Assembly (NCBI GenBank): GCA_964566055.1
Contig: CAZMHI010000018.1
Location: 1-64,000 of the forward strand
DNA: 64,000 nt
Direction: 5' to 3'
Source: TMED23 sp964566055
Lineage (GTDB): Bacteria; Pseudomonadota; Alphaproteobacteria; Rhodospirillales; UBA2165
In this document: piece by piece, positions 34,763-42,819 of the stretch
How positions within the stretch are numbered: the first letter of the stretch is position 1
Layout of the letters: the number at the start of each line of letters is the position of its first letter
Translations under genes and position numbers: made by a program
The notes under the pieces: model-generated
Told to the model about the DNA's origin: nothing
Databases searched by the model: none
What the model saw: only the letters and a program-made list of their open reading frames with translations

Positions 34763-37054
34763 TTAGTGAAGAACGCGCTCACTTGGCAGCAATACAGTTA
34801 CCGTTGTACCGTGATCTTTGACACTTTCGATACTCAAGGTACCACCATGCGCTTCAACAAGACCTTTGGTAAGTGGTAAGCCGAGGCCCGTACCTTCACT
34901 TTCGACAGTTTCATCAAGCTTTACTTGACCGAATTTTTCCAAGGCCTTTTCGAGCTCATCGTCATTCATGCCAATGCCATTGTCAGCGATAGATACCGCA
35001 ATGGAATTGTCAGCATTTTGAATCAGGCCGACGGAAATAGAGCCACCTTCTTTGGTGAATTTGACCGCGTTGGACAATAGATTGACAAATATTTGTTTTA
35101 GCCGTCTTTCATCTCCGCGTACCACAGGATGCAGGCCATTTAATTGCAATTTAATTTCAATTCCGCCTTGCTCGGCACGAATTTTAACCAAACGAAGAGC
35201 CGCCTCTAGTGCTGGCTCGACAGCTACTTCGCTCTCATTTAACGATAATTTGCCAGCTTCAATCGCCGATACATCCAGGACTTCATTAATTAGATCGAGC
35301 AAATGTTCCCCAGATTCCAATATATGTTTGTTGTATTCCTGATACTTTGGATTGCCAAGGGGGCCGAAAAGTTCCTCCTGAATCGTACCGGAAAAACCGA
35401 TAATGGCGTTCAAAGGAGTGCGTAATTCATGGCTCATATTGGCCATGAGTTCACTTTTAGCCCGGTTGGCCTTTTCAGCTTCTTCTTTTGACAATTGAAG
35501 TTCTAGAGTCCTTTCCTCAACCCGTTCCTCCAATTCATCGTGTTCTAACTGAGATTTTTGCTCTGCCCGCTTGCGTTCGGAAATATCTTGTGCGGTACCC
35601 GTCGTACCAAGAAAGTTACCCTGCGTGTCTCGGACTTCAATGGCATTGAAATTCATCGGAATCATGGATCCGTCCTTCGCCCGATAGACAGTTTCATAAT
35701 TGAACTGTGATCCATGATCTTTCAGCTCAGCGAAGTTCTTTAAATCCAAATCAGCCTGCTCGGGAGTTTTAAAAAAGGCAAGAGATTTGCCGATCATTTC
35801 TTCAGGCTCATAACCCAAGATAGATTTAGCGGCAGCCCGGTTGACGAAAGTGTAAACACCATCAGCATCCATCGCCCAAATCATGTCTTGGGTGGTTTTT
35901 ACCAGATTGCGATATTGCGTGTCGCTCTGGCGTAACGCATCTTCACTTTCGCGAAGTTTTTGAACTATATGCCGGAGTCGCGCATTCCATACGACGACCA
36001 GACACCCAATCAGGAAAATTGCCAAGAGAGCATAAGTTAGAAGTTTAAACCAAGGCGTAAGCGGGTTCGAACGGCGTTCAAAAAGGAAACCGTCAAGAGT
36101 ATAAGCAGAACTGACCATTCCCAATTTCACATACGTATCAGCGATATGTCTCCAGCGCCCTGGATTCATATGACCCAATTCAACCAGCTTGGGTAATATG
36201 ATTTTCTCCATTGCCCGAGCCTCAAATAGGAGTTGATCCATAGTTTTTTTCGGCGCGTATTTTGCGATGATTAATTCCGCGATCTCCTCGGGGTGATTCA
36301 AGGCATATTCCCAACCCTGCAAACTGGCTTTTATAAAGGCTTTAGTCCGCTCAGGATGTCGCTCCACTTCGTTCTTGGAGGCAAATAAGGTATCACCGTA
36401 AAAATCGATGCCATAACTCCGTGGTGAGATAACAGACGCAGCGATCCCTTTCGATTCCAAAATTCGTGGTTCGTTTGTAATGTATGCGTTAAAGGCGTCT
36501 GTCTTACCTGCAATCAAATCATTTACATTGAAAGTCGTCGGTAGCTGCTTGATTTTATCCAGAGAAATTCCTTCATTAAGAAATACCGCCTTAAACTCAG
36601 CACTGCCGGTTCCCGGCAACATCATGATCCTTCGACCAATCAGATCATGTGGGCTGGTGATCCCAGACTCTCGCAAGGTAAGAAAAACACTCGCTGAGTG
36701 TTGGAAGATGGCGGCAAGCGCCACCAAAGGCATTCCTTGGAGCCGGCTAAGCAGCAAAGAGGAGTCCCCGACCCCGTACTGGGCACGATTATTCGACACC
36801 ATTTCGTAGGGATTGCGGTCGGGACCACCTTCGACCAACTTCACAGCCAAACCGGCTTTTCGGTAGTACCCTTTTTTTACGGCCGCATAATAGCCAGCAA
36901 ATTGAAATTGGTGTTTCCACTTCAATTGCAGGATTACCGGTATTGGATCAGATTCTTGACTGTGTGAGGCGTGGGGCAACCCCAACGCAATGGCTGTGAA
37001 GATTATGGCCACAAAGCCAGAAATCAGGCTGCGAGAAAAGCGGGGCAGTGTCAC
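34763..37054 (-). CDS. Sensor histidine kinase with periplasmic NMT1/THI5-like domain and PAS domain
   Basis: 763 residues. Signal/anchor at residues 8-30, then a periplasmic NMT1/THI5 (SsuA/ThiY-type) binding domain (VILQLKWKHQFQFAGYYAA ... YGVGDSSLLLSRLQ; about 38-270), a membrane helix near 345-365 (LLTYALLAIFLIGCLVVVW), a PAS domain (about 385-500), a coiled coil, HisKA with phospho-acceptor His in MANMSHELRTPLNAI, and HATPase with NLLSNAVKF, DNGIGM and GTGLGL. No receiver domain follows, so it must signal to a separate regulator. The ligand is unknown, but this binding fold recognises pyrimidines, sulfonates or similar small molecules, which fits the catabolic neighbours. Confidence 0.88.
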   Translation of the reverse strand: MTLPRFSRSLISGFVAIIFTAIALGLPHASHSQESDPIPVILQLKWKHQFQFAGYYAAVKKGYYRKAGLAVKLVEGGPDRNPYEMVSNNRAQYGVGDSSLLLSRLQGMPLVALAAIFQHSASVFLTLRESGITSPHDLIGRRIMMLPGTGSAEFKAVFLNEGISLDKIKQLPTTFNVNDLIAGKTDAFNAYITNEPRILESKGIAASVISPRSYGIDFYGDTLFASKNEVERHPERTKAFIKASLQGWEYALNHPEEIAELIIAKYAPKKTMDQLLFEARAMEKIILPKLVELGHMNPGRWRHIADTYVKLGMVSSAYTLDGFLFERRSNPLTPWFKLLTYALLAIFLIGCLVVVWNARLRHIVQKLRESEDALRQSDTQYRNLVKTTQDMIWAMDADGVYTFVNRAAAKSILGYEPEEMIGKSLAFFKTPEQADLDLKNFAELKDHGSQFNYETVYRAKDGSMIPMNFNAIEVRDTQGNFLGTTGTAQDISERKRAEQKSQLEHDELEERVEERTLELQLSKEEAEKANRAKSELMANMSHELRTPLNAIIGFSGTIQEELFGPLGNPKYQEYNKHILESGEHLLDLINEVLDVSAIEAGKLSLNESEVAVEPALEAALRLVKIRAEQGGIEIKLQLNGLHPVVRGDERRLKQIFVNLLSNAVKFTKEGGSISVGLIQNADNSIAVSIADNGIGMNDDELEKALEKFGQVKLDETVESEGTGLGLPLTKGLVEAHGGTLSIESVKDHGTTVTVLLPSERVLH

Positions 37055-37272
37055 TCTATATTTTCCTAGAATACCATATTATGTCACTTCATAATTGGTG
37101 CTACCGTCACGATTAATCAAGGATATAATTAATAAATCTTCTTTTATAAAAAATCGCAGATGTTTGCGGAATGTCACTTTTTGGTAAGCGCCAATGATAC
37201 ACTTATAAGAATAATCATTTACTGGATTAAAATCCAAGCTCTCAAAATTTCGTAAAAAAATTATAAGGAAAA

Positions 37273-37348
37273 TGGTGGGCGATGACGGGCTCGAACCGCC
37301 GACATCCACGGTGTAAACGTGGCGCTCTCCCAACTGAGCTAATCGCCC
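37273..37348 (-). tRNA. tRNA-Val (TAC)
   Basis: 76 nt with encoded CCA. Acceptor GGGCGAT pairs with ATCGCCC, anticodon stem CCACG/CGTGG encloses loop TTTACAC (anticodon TAC), T-arm contains TTCGAGC. Confidence 0.97.
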
Positions 37349-37384
37349 CCAGAAATAATCTTGCGGGTGTCTGAATTCGGGGTT

Positions 37385-37413
37385 TATGTAGTTTAGCGCA
37401 GCACGGCTGTAAA
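37385..37413 (-). promoter_or_regulatory. Sigma70-type promoter of tRNA-Val
   Basis: Minus-strand TTTACA (37408-37413), 17-bp spacer, TACATA (37385-37390), about 37 bp before the tRNA 5' end. Confidence 0.6.
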
Positions 37414-37456
37414 GCATATTCTCAGCTAATTCGGCGCTATTAATGGCAATAATAAT

Positions 37457-37480
37457 GCCGGCTGCGTCGCCACAGCCGGC
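37457..37480 (-). terminator. Probable terminator of hup
   Basis: 8-bp GC-rich stem GCCGGCTG/CAGCCGGC with an 8-nt loop, 26 bp after the hup stop. On the minus strand it is followed by an interrupted T-rich tract (ATTATTATTG). Confidence 0.6.
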
Positions 37481-37505
37481 ACCATCAAAATTTATAAAAA
37501 ATGGT

Positions 37506-37781
37506 TTAACCGTTAACGGCTTCTTTCAAGCCTTTACCAGCTTTGAACTTTGGCTGAGTAGAAGCTGGAATTTGAATAGCTTCGCCAGTACGTGGGTTCC
37601 GACCGGTTGTCGCTTTACGTTGGGCAGTGGAAAAAGTACCAAAACCAACAACACGAACATCACCACCACCTTGCAGAGCACTGGTGATCGCGTCAAAGAC
37701 ACCATCAACTGCTTTACCTGCGTCGGCTTTAGATAAACCTGAGTTGTCGGCTACTGCGGCTATAAGATCATTTTTATTCAC
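37506..37781 (-). CDS. hup: HU family DNA-binding protein
   Basis: 91 residues, GTG start (37779-37781) with GGGGG about 10 bp upstream. Complete HU fold: MNKNDLIAAVADNSGLSKADA helices, VGFGTFSTAQRKATTGRNPRTGE beta-arm with the conserved Arg/Pro, and a PKFKAGKGLKEAV tail. Nucleoid protein that bends DNA. It sits downstream of lon, as in many alphaproteobacteria. Confidence 0.95.
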   Translation of the reverse strand: MNKNDLIAAVADNSGLSKADAGKAVDGVFDAITSALQGGGDVRVVGFGTFSTAQRKATTGRNPRTGEAIQIPASTQPKFKAGKGLKEAVNG

Positions 37782-37861
37782 GCTAAAGGCCCCCTTTGCT
37801 TTCTAGATTTGGGTTGGGAGTGGCTGAACAACTCTGCCACAAAAACTGTAATGCGCGGGAA

Positions 37862-37890
37862 GTTTAAGCCCGTATATTTCACGCCGTCAA
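37862..37890 (-). promoter_or_regulatory. Putative promoter of hup
   Basis: Minus-strand TTGACG (37885-37890), 17-bp spacer, TTAAAC (37862-37867), about 80 bp before the GTG start; it lies after the lon terminator, so hup would be expressed independently. Confidence 0.45.
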
Positions 37891-37998
37891 TCGAAGAACC
37901 GCAGTTTTCCACAGTTTTCTGGGATTCTTTGTCATATAAGGGGGTTACAGGGTGTTTTTTTAGGCATTTCTACACGTTTCTGCGAAAATATAGGCCCC

Positions 37999-38035
37999 AA
38001 AAAGCAAACGATCCGCAGAATTCTGCGAATCGTTT
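37999..38035 (-). terminator. Rho-independent terminator of lon
   Basis: 13-bp stem AAACGATTCGCAG/CTGCGGATCGTTT with loop AATT (minus-strand reading; one G-U), followed by GC and TTTTT. Begins 22 bp after the lon stop. Confidence 0.85.
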
Positions 38036-38057
38036 CACCTTGGCAATTAGTCCAAAA

Positions 38058-40469
38058 TTAGTGTTTTACGACGCCCGAGCGGTCTTCGTCCTCATCAGAC
38101 TGACTAGATGGTACGTCGTCACCATCCGCATCTTCATCCCACTCGATCGGTACAAGCGGGCTGACCAATGCGTGTTCCAGCACTTCTTCGACGCTGGTGA
38201 CCGGCACGATCTCCAGACCTTTTTTGACATTGTCCGGAATATCGGCGAGATCTTTCTCATTCTCTTTCGGCACCATCACTTTCTTGATACCGCCGCGGAG
38301 TGCCGCCAGTAATTTTTCCTTCAAGCCACCAATCGGCAGCACCCGGCCACGGAGCGTAATCTCACCCGTCATGGCAATATCTTTACGCACCGGGATGCCC
38401 GTTAACACAGAGACAATAGATGTCACCATACCGACACCGGCTGAGGGGCCATCTTTAGGCGTCGCACCTTCCGGCACGTGAACGTGAATATCACGCTTAT
38501 CGAACATGGTTGGCTTGATGCCGAATTCAACCGAGCGCGACTGCACAAAAGAGCGCGCGGCTTGAATGGATTCCTGCATCACATCACCAAGCTTACCGGT
38601 GATCATCATTTTACCCTTGCCGGGCACCATGACAGCTTCAATGGTGAGGATTTCACCGCCGACTTCAGTCCAGGCCAGGCCTGTCGTAACACCAACAATA
38701 TCTTCTTCCTCAACTTCACCGTAGCGGAATTTCTTAATGCCGGCATATTTGCCAAGATTGCGTTGAGTGACGGTAACTTTTTCAAGATTATTCATCAGAA
38801 TTTCTTTGGTCGCCTTACGCGTCAGATTGGCGAGTTCCCGTTCGAGATTTCTGACGCCGGCTTCGCGGGTGTAGTAGCGAATCAAGTCGCGTAATGCAGT
38901 TTCAGAAATTGACCATTCACCATCTTTCAAGCCATGCGCTTCAATTTGCTTATCGATCAAATGACGGCGGGCAATTTCGACCTTTTCGTCCTCGGTGTAG
39001 CCTTCAATACGGATGATCTCCATACGGTCCATCAGCGGACCCGGAATTCGTAAGGTGTTGGCCGTCGTCACAAACATGACATCCGATAGATCATAATCAA
39101 CTTCAAGATAGTGATCCTGGAAGGTATCGTTCTGTTCGGGATCAAGCACTTCAAGCAGGGCTGAAGCCGGATCACCACGCCAATCCTGGCCCATTTTGTC
39201 GATTTCATCGAGCAGGAACAGCGGATTTGAGCTTTTGGCTTTTTTCATGCCTTGTAAGATCTTACCCGGCATTGAGCCGATGTAGGTCCGGCGATGACCG
39301 CGAATTTCTGACTCGTCCCGCACGCCGCCTAAGCTCATGCGGACAAATTTACGCCCGGTTGCACTGCCAATTGATTTACCGAGCGAAGTTTTACCTACAC
39401 CAGGAGGTCCAACGAGGCATAAAATAGGCCCCTTGATCTTTTTGGTACGTTGCTGAACGGCGAGATATTCCAAGATCCGTTCTTTTACTTTCTCCAGGCC
39501 ATAGTGATCGGCATTAAGCTGTGCTTCGGCTTTTTTGATATCCTTATTGACCCGGCTGCGTTTTTTCCAAGGTATACCCAGCATCCAATCGAGGTAATTT
39601 CGGACGACCGTGGCCTCGGCTGACATCGGGCTCATATTGCGGAGTTTCTTCAATTCAGCCTGGGCTTTTTCTTTGGCTTCTTTGCTCAGCTTGGTTTTAT
39701 TGATTTTATCTTCAAGCTCAGCGTTTTCATCCTTGCCTTCGTCAGTCTCGCCAAGTTCTTTCTGAATGGCTTTCAACTGCTCATTCAAATAGTACTCACG
39801 CTGAGTTTTCTCCATTTGACGTTTGACCCGGCTGCGGATTTTTTTCTCAACTTGCAAGACACCGATTTCGCCTTCCATAAAGGAAATGACCCGCTCCATC
39901 CGTGCGGCGATGGATTCAATTTCAAGCAGTTCCTGCTTCTCTGAAATTTTAAGCGCAAGGTGCGAGGCAACTGTATCGGATAGCTTACCATAATCTTCAA
40001 TTTGATTAACAGAAACAAGGGCTTCTGGAGGTATCTTCTTATTTAACTTTATATATTGCTCGAACTGGCTAACCACTGAGCGAGACAAGGCCTCAAGCTC
40101 TGCATCGTCACCGGCATCATCAAAAACCACATTGGCATGAGCTTCAAAAAATTCTTCGTTGCCGAGGAAGCGATCAATTTTGGCGCGCTGTCCGCCCTCA
40201 ACCAAAACCTTGACTGTGCCATCTGGCAATTTAAGCAATTGCAGGACCGTCGAAACCGTACCTACTTCATAAATATCATCCGGTGAAGGATCGTCATCGG
40301 CAGCATTTTTCTGGGCGACAAGCAGGATTTGCTTATCATCTTTCATAACGTCTTCGAGGGCGCGCACAGATTTATCGCGACCCACAAAGAGTGGCACAAT
40401 CATATGCGGGAAAACGACGATGTCACGTAGTGGTAATACCGGAAATATTTCACCCGAGGTAGATTCCAA
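38058..40469 (-). CDS. lon: Lon ATP-dependent protease
   Basis: 803 residues. N-terminal substrate-binding domain, AAA+ module with Walker A GPPGVGKTSLGKS and Walker B LFLLDEIDK, and protease domain with catalytic Ser in KDGPSAGVGM and Lys in GGLKEKLLAAL. Degrades misfolded and regulatory proteins in the cytoplasm. The C-terminus carries an unusually acidic tail (WDEDADGDD ... SDEDEDR). Follows clpX on the same strand after 178 bp. Confidence 0.97.
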   Translation of the reverse strand: MESTSGEIFPVLPLRDIVVFPHMIVPLFVGRDKSVRALEDVMKDDKQILLVAQKNAADDDPSPDDIYEVGTVSTVLQLLKLPDGTVKVLVEGGQRAKIDRFLGNEEFFEAHANVVFDDAGDDAELEALSRSVVSQFEQYIKLNKKIPPEALVSVNQIEDYGKLSDTVASHLALKISEKQELLEIESIAARMERVISFMEGEIGVLQVEKKIRSRVKRQMEKTQREYYLNEQLKAIQKELGETDEGKDENAELEDKINKTKLSKEAKEKAQAELKKLRNMSPMSAEATVVRNYLDWMLGIPWKKRSRVNKDIKKAEAQLNADHYGLEKVKERILEYLAVQQRTKKIKGPILCLVGPPGVGKTSLGKSIGSATGRKFVRMSLGGVRDESEIRGHRRTYIGSMPGKILQGMKKAKSSNPLFLLDEIDKMGQDWRGDPASALLEVLDPEQNDTFQDHYLEVDYDLSDVMFVTTANTLRIPGPLMDRMEIIRIEGYTEDEKVEIARRHLIDKQIEAHGLKDGEWSISETALRDLIRYYTREAGVRNLERELANLTRKATKEILMNNLEKVTVTQRNLGKYAGIKKFRYGEVEEEDIVGVTTGLAWTEVGGEILTIEAVMVPGKGKMMITGKLGDVMQESIQAARSFVQSRSVEFGIKPTMFDKRDIHVHVPEGATPKDGPSAGVGMVTSIVSVLTGIPVRKDIAMTGEITLRGRVLPIGGLKEKLLAALRGGIKKVMVPKENEKDLADIPDNVKKGLEIVPVTSVEEVLEHALVSPLVPIEWDEDADGDDVPSSQSDEDEDRSGVVKH

Positions 40470-40534
40470 TTTTATTCTCCTATTTTGCCGCCAAAACCGT
40501 AAATTGCGGCAATATTAATAATCGTACTCTTCCG

Positions 40535-40562
40535 ATTTATGATCCCCCAGGTGAAAATCAAG
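40535..40562 (-). promoter_or_regulatory. Possible (heat-shock-like) promoter of lon
   Basis: Minus-strand CTTGAT (40557-40562), 15-bp spacer, CATAAAT (40535-40541), about 65 bp before the lon start. The CTTG -35 resembles alphaproteobacterial RpoH promoters, but the match is loose. Confidence 0.3.
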
Positions 40563-40647
40563 TCTTGAAATCCGAAAGATATGTACTAGTCCCCTATTTT
40601 AGCCTGTTTTTGCCTGATTTTATCGTTTTTAAGCTAATTTTTATGCC

Positions 40648-41916
40648 TTAGGCGCTGTTATCGAGATCATCCTGCTGACGATCTGCATAGATATAAAGTG
40701 GACGAGCCCCCTCTTCGGCGACATCGCGGTTGATCACGACTTCTTCTACACCTTCTAAATCGGGCAGTTCATACATCGTATCCAGCAAGATATCTTCCAT
40801 AATCGAGCGCAAACCACGCGCACCTGTTTTTCGCTCAACAGCTTTTTCAGCGACTGAGTCCAACGCCGCATCAAGGAAGTTCAATTTAACTTCTTCCATA
40901 TCGAATAGCCGTTGATATTGCTTAACCAATGCATTCTTAGGCTCGGTTAGGATTTTCACCAGCGCGCCTTTATCGAGCTCTTCAAGCGTAGCCAATACAG
41001 GTAAGCGGCCAACAAATTCCGGTATCAATCCAAATTTAAGCAAATCCTCAGGCTCTAAATCTCTGAGAATTTCTCCGGTTTGGCGATCATCAGGGCTGCT
41101 GACATCGGCACCGAAACCAATCGATGAACCTTGTCCGCGGGCAGAGATAATTTTATCCAGCCCGGCAAAAGCGCCACCGCAGACAAATAAGATATTTGTC
41201 GTATCAACCTGCAGGAATTCCTGTTGCGGATGTTTACGCCCACCTTGTGGCGGTACACTGGCAACGGTGCCTTCCATGATTTTCAACAACGCCTGCTGGA
41301 CACCTTCGCCCGAGACATCGCGGGTAATCGAGGGATTGTCGGATTTGCGCGAAATTTTATCGACTTCATCAATATAGACTATGCCACGCTGGGCACGCTC
41401 GACATTGTAATCAGCGGCCTGCAGCAATTTGAGAATGATGTTCTCGACGTCTTCACCAACATAACCGGCTTCGGTCAAAGTTGTTGCATCCGCCATGGTG
41501 AACGGCACCTCGAGAATCCGCGCCAAAGTCTGCGCCAATAACGTTTTACCGCAACCGGTCGGGCCAACTAACAGTATATTGGATTTTGCTAGTTCGACAT
41601 CATTCGCTTTAGTACTGCTGCCAAGGCGTTTGTAGTGATTGTGAACGGCAACTGATAAGACCCGTTTGGCAAAGGCCTGGCCGATGACATAATCATCCAG
41701 CACTTCACAGATTTCTTTCGGCGCCGGAACGCCATCACCGGATTTAACGATGTGAGTTTTATTTTCCTCACGAATGATATCCATGCAAAGCTCAACGCAT
41801 TCATCACAGATAAATACGGTTGGGCCAGCGATGAGTTTACGCACCTCATGCTGGGACTTGCCACAAAAAGAGCAATAGAGTGTATTTTTAGAATCACTGC
41901 CCGTGGACTTATTCAT
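40648..41916 (-). CDS. clpX: ATP-dependent Clp protease ATP-binding subunit ClpX
   Basis: 422 residues. N-terminal zinc-binding domain (CSFCGKSQHEV ... FICDECVELC), Walker A GPTGCGKTLLAQ, pore loop GYVG, Walker B VYIDEVDKI and sensor segments of the AAA+ unfoldase. Partners with ClpP, encoded 129 bp upstream. Normal length. Confidence 0.97.
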   Translation of the reverse strand: MNKSTGSDSKNTLYCSFCGKSQHEVRKLIAGPTVFICDECVELCMDIIREENKTHIVKSGDGVPAPKEICEVLDDYVIGQAFAKRVLSVAVHNHYKRLGSSTKANDVELAKSNILLVGPTGCGKTLLAQTLARILEVPFTMADATTLTEAGYVGEDVENIILKLLQAADYNVERAQRGIVYIDEVDKISRKSDNPSITRDVSGEGVQQALLKIMEGTVASVPPQGGRKHPQQEFLQVDTTNILFVCGGAFAGLDKIISARGQGSSIGFGADVSSPDDRQTGEILRDLEPEDLLKFGLIPEFVGRLPVLATLEELDKGALVKILTEPKNALVKQYQRLFDMEEVKLNFLDAALDSVAEKAVERKTGARGLRSIMEDILLDTMYELPDLEGVEEVVINRDVAEEGARPLYIYADRQQDDLDNSA

Positions 41917-41983
41917 AGGCCCTCCAAATTAGTCTCGCGAGGTTTTTAAAATCATTAAAACCACACGAAAACCATAGTTTATT

Positions 41984-42012
41984 AAAAAACGGAGCTAGGC
42001 AAGGCCTCTAGC
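41984..42012 (-). terminator. Possible terminator between clpP and clpX
   Basis: Minus-strand GCTA(ga)GGC-ctt-GCCTAGC hairpin with a 2-nt bulge, then TCCG and six T (41984-41989). It may partially terminate clpP transcripts and set the clpP:clpX ratio. Confidence 0.5.
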
Positions 42013-42045
42013 GAATTTAGCGCCCCTAAATTAGCGCCAATCTGC

Positions 42046-42723
42046 TTAGCTATCATCTCCGTTGCTGTCATCGTCGGCATCACCACTGGTTACTTCACCG
42101 TCATCATCGACGACCGGGCGTTGCTCGACAACTTGATCAATAAGGCCGAATTTCTGCGCATCTTCGGGGGTCATATAAGTGTCCCGTTCAAGCGCCTCTT
42201 CAATAACATTTAGTTCCTGGCCAGTATGAGTGACATAAATTTCATTCAACCGGGCCCGCAATGCGAGAATTTCCCGAGCCTGAATTTCGATGTCCGTAGC
42301 CTGACCTTGAGCACCGCCGGAAGGCTGGTGAATCATGATTCTTGAGTTCGGAAGTGCGAATCGCTTTTCTTTGGCACCGGCTGCCAGCAGCAACGATCCC
42401 ATCGAGGCGGCCTGACCAATGCAAACCGTAGAAACAGCTGGCCTGATATATTGCATGGTATCATAAATCGCGAGCCCCGACGTCACGACGCCACCCGGTG
42501 AATTAATATACATGGCGATATCTTTTTTGGGATTTTCTGATTCAAGAAAAAGCAGCTGCGCACAAATAAGGCTGGCGACATGATCCTCTACACCACCGGT
42601 GATAAAAATAATCCGCTCTTTCAGCAGACGCGAGTAAATATCATAGGCCCGTTCACCGCGATTGGTGGTTTCCACCACCATAGGTACCAGGGAATTATTA
42701 TAGACTTCTATCGGATCACTCAT
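42046..42723 (-). CDS. clpP: ATP-dependent Clp protease proteolytic subunit
   Basis: 225 residues, serine peptidase with catalytic S107 (GQAASMGS), H132 (RIMIHQPSGG) and D181 (ERDTYMTPEDA). Longer than the usual roughly 205 residues because of an acidic Asp/Ser/Gly tail after about residue 202 (DDDGEVTSGDADDDSNGDDS). Forms the degradation chamber for ClpX. Order tig-clpP-clpX-lon is standard. Confidence 0.97.
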   Translation of the reverse strand: MSDPIEVYNNSLVPMVVETTNRGERAYDIYSRLLKERIIFITGGVEDHVASLICAQLLFLESENPKKDIAMYINSPGGVVTSGLAIYDTMQYIRPAVSTVCIGQAASMGSLLLAAGAKEKRFALPNSRIMIHQPSGGAQGQATDIEIQAREILALRARLNEIYVTHTGQELNVIEEALERDTYMTPEDAQKFGLIDQVVEQRPVVDDDGEVTSGDADDDSNGDDS

Positions 42724-42764
42724 CTTAACCTACTATTTGGGTTTTCTTATCGGTTTTTTCAACT

Positions 42765-42798
42765 GCCTGCGTGAGTTAATTCTACCGATCACGCAAGC
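42765..42798. promoter_or_regulatory. Inverted repeat between tig and clpP
   Basis: 10-bp stem GCCTGCGTGA/TCACGCAAGC with a 14-nt loop, 42 bp upstream of the clpP start. No U-tract follows on either strand, so it is more likely an operator or a processing/attenuation hairpin than a terminator. Confidence 0.35.
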
Positions 42799-42819
42799 AT
42801 TATCTCATAATAACCTTAA

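Noticed and set aside
37079..37417. 112-codon minus-strand open frame between the sensor kinase and hup
   Set aside because: It reads straight through tRNA-Val, so it is not a gene.
40564..40599. CTTGAAA ... CCCCTATTT resembling a sigma32 promoter
   Set aside because: The spacer is 20 bp, too long for RpoH, and it points away from lon and clpX.
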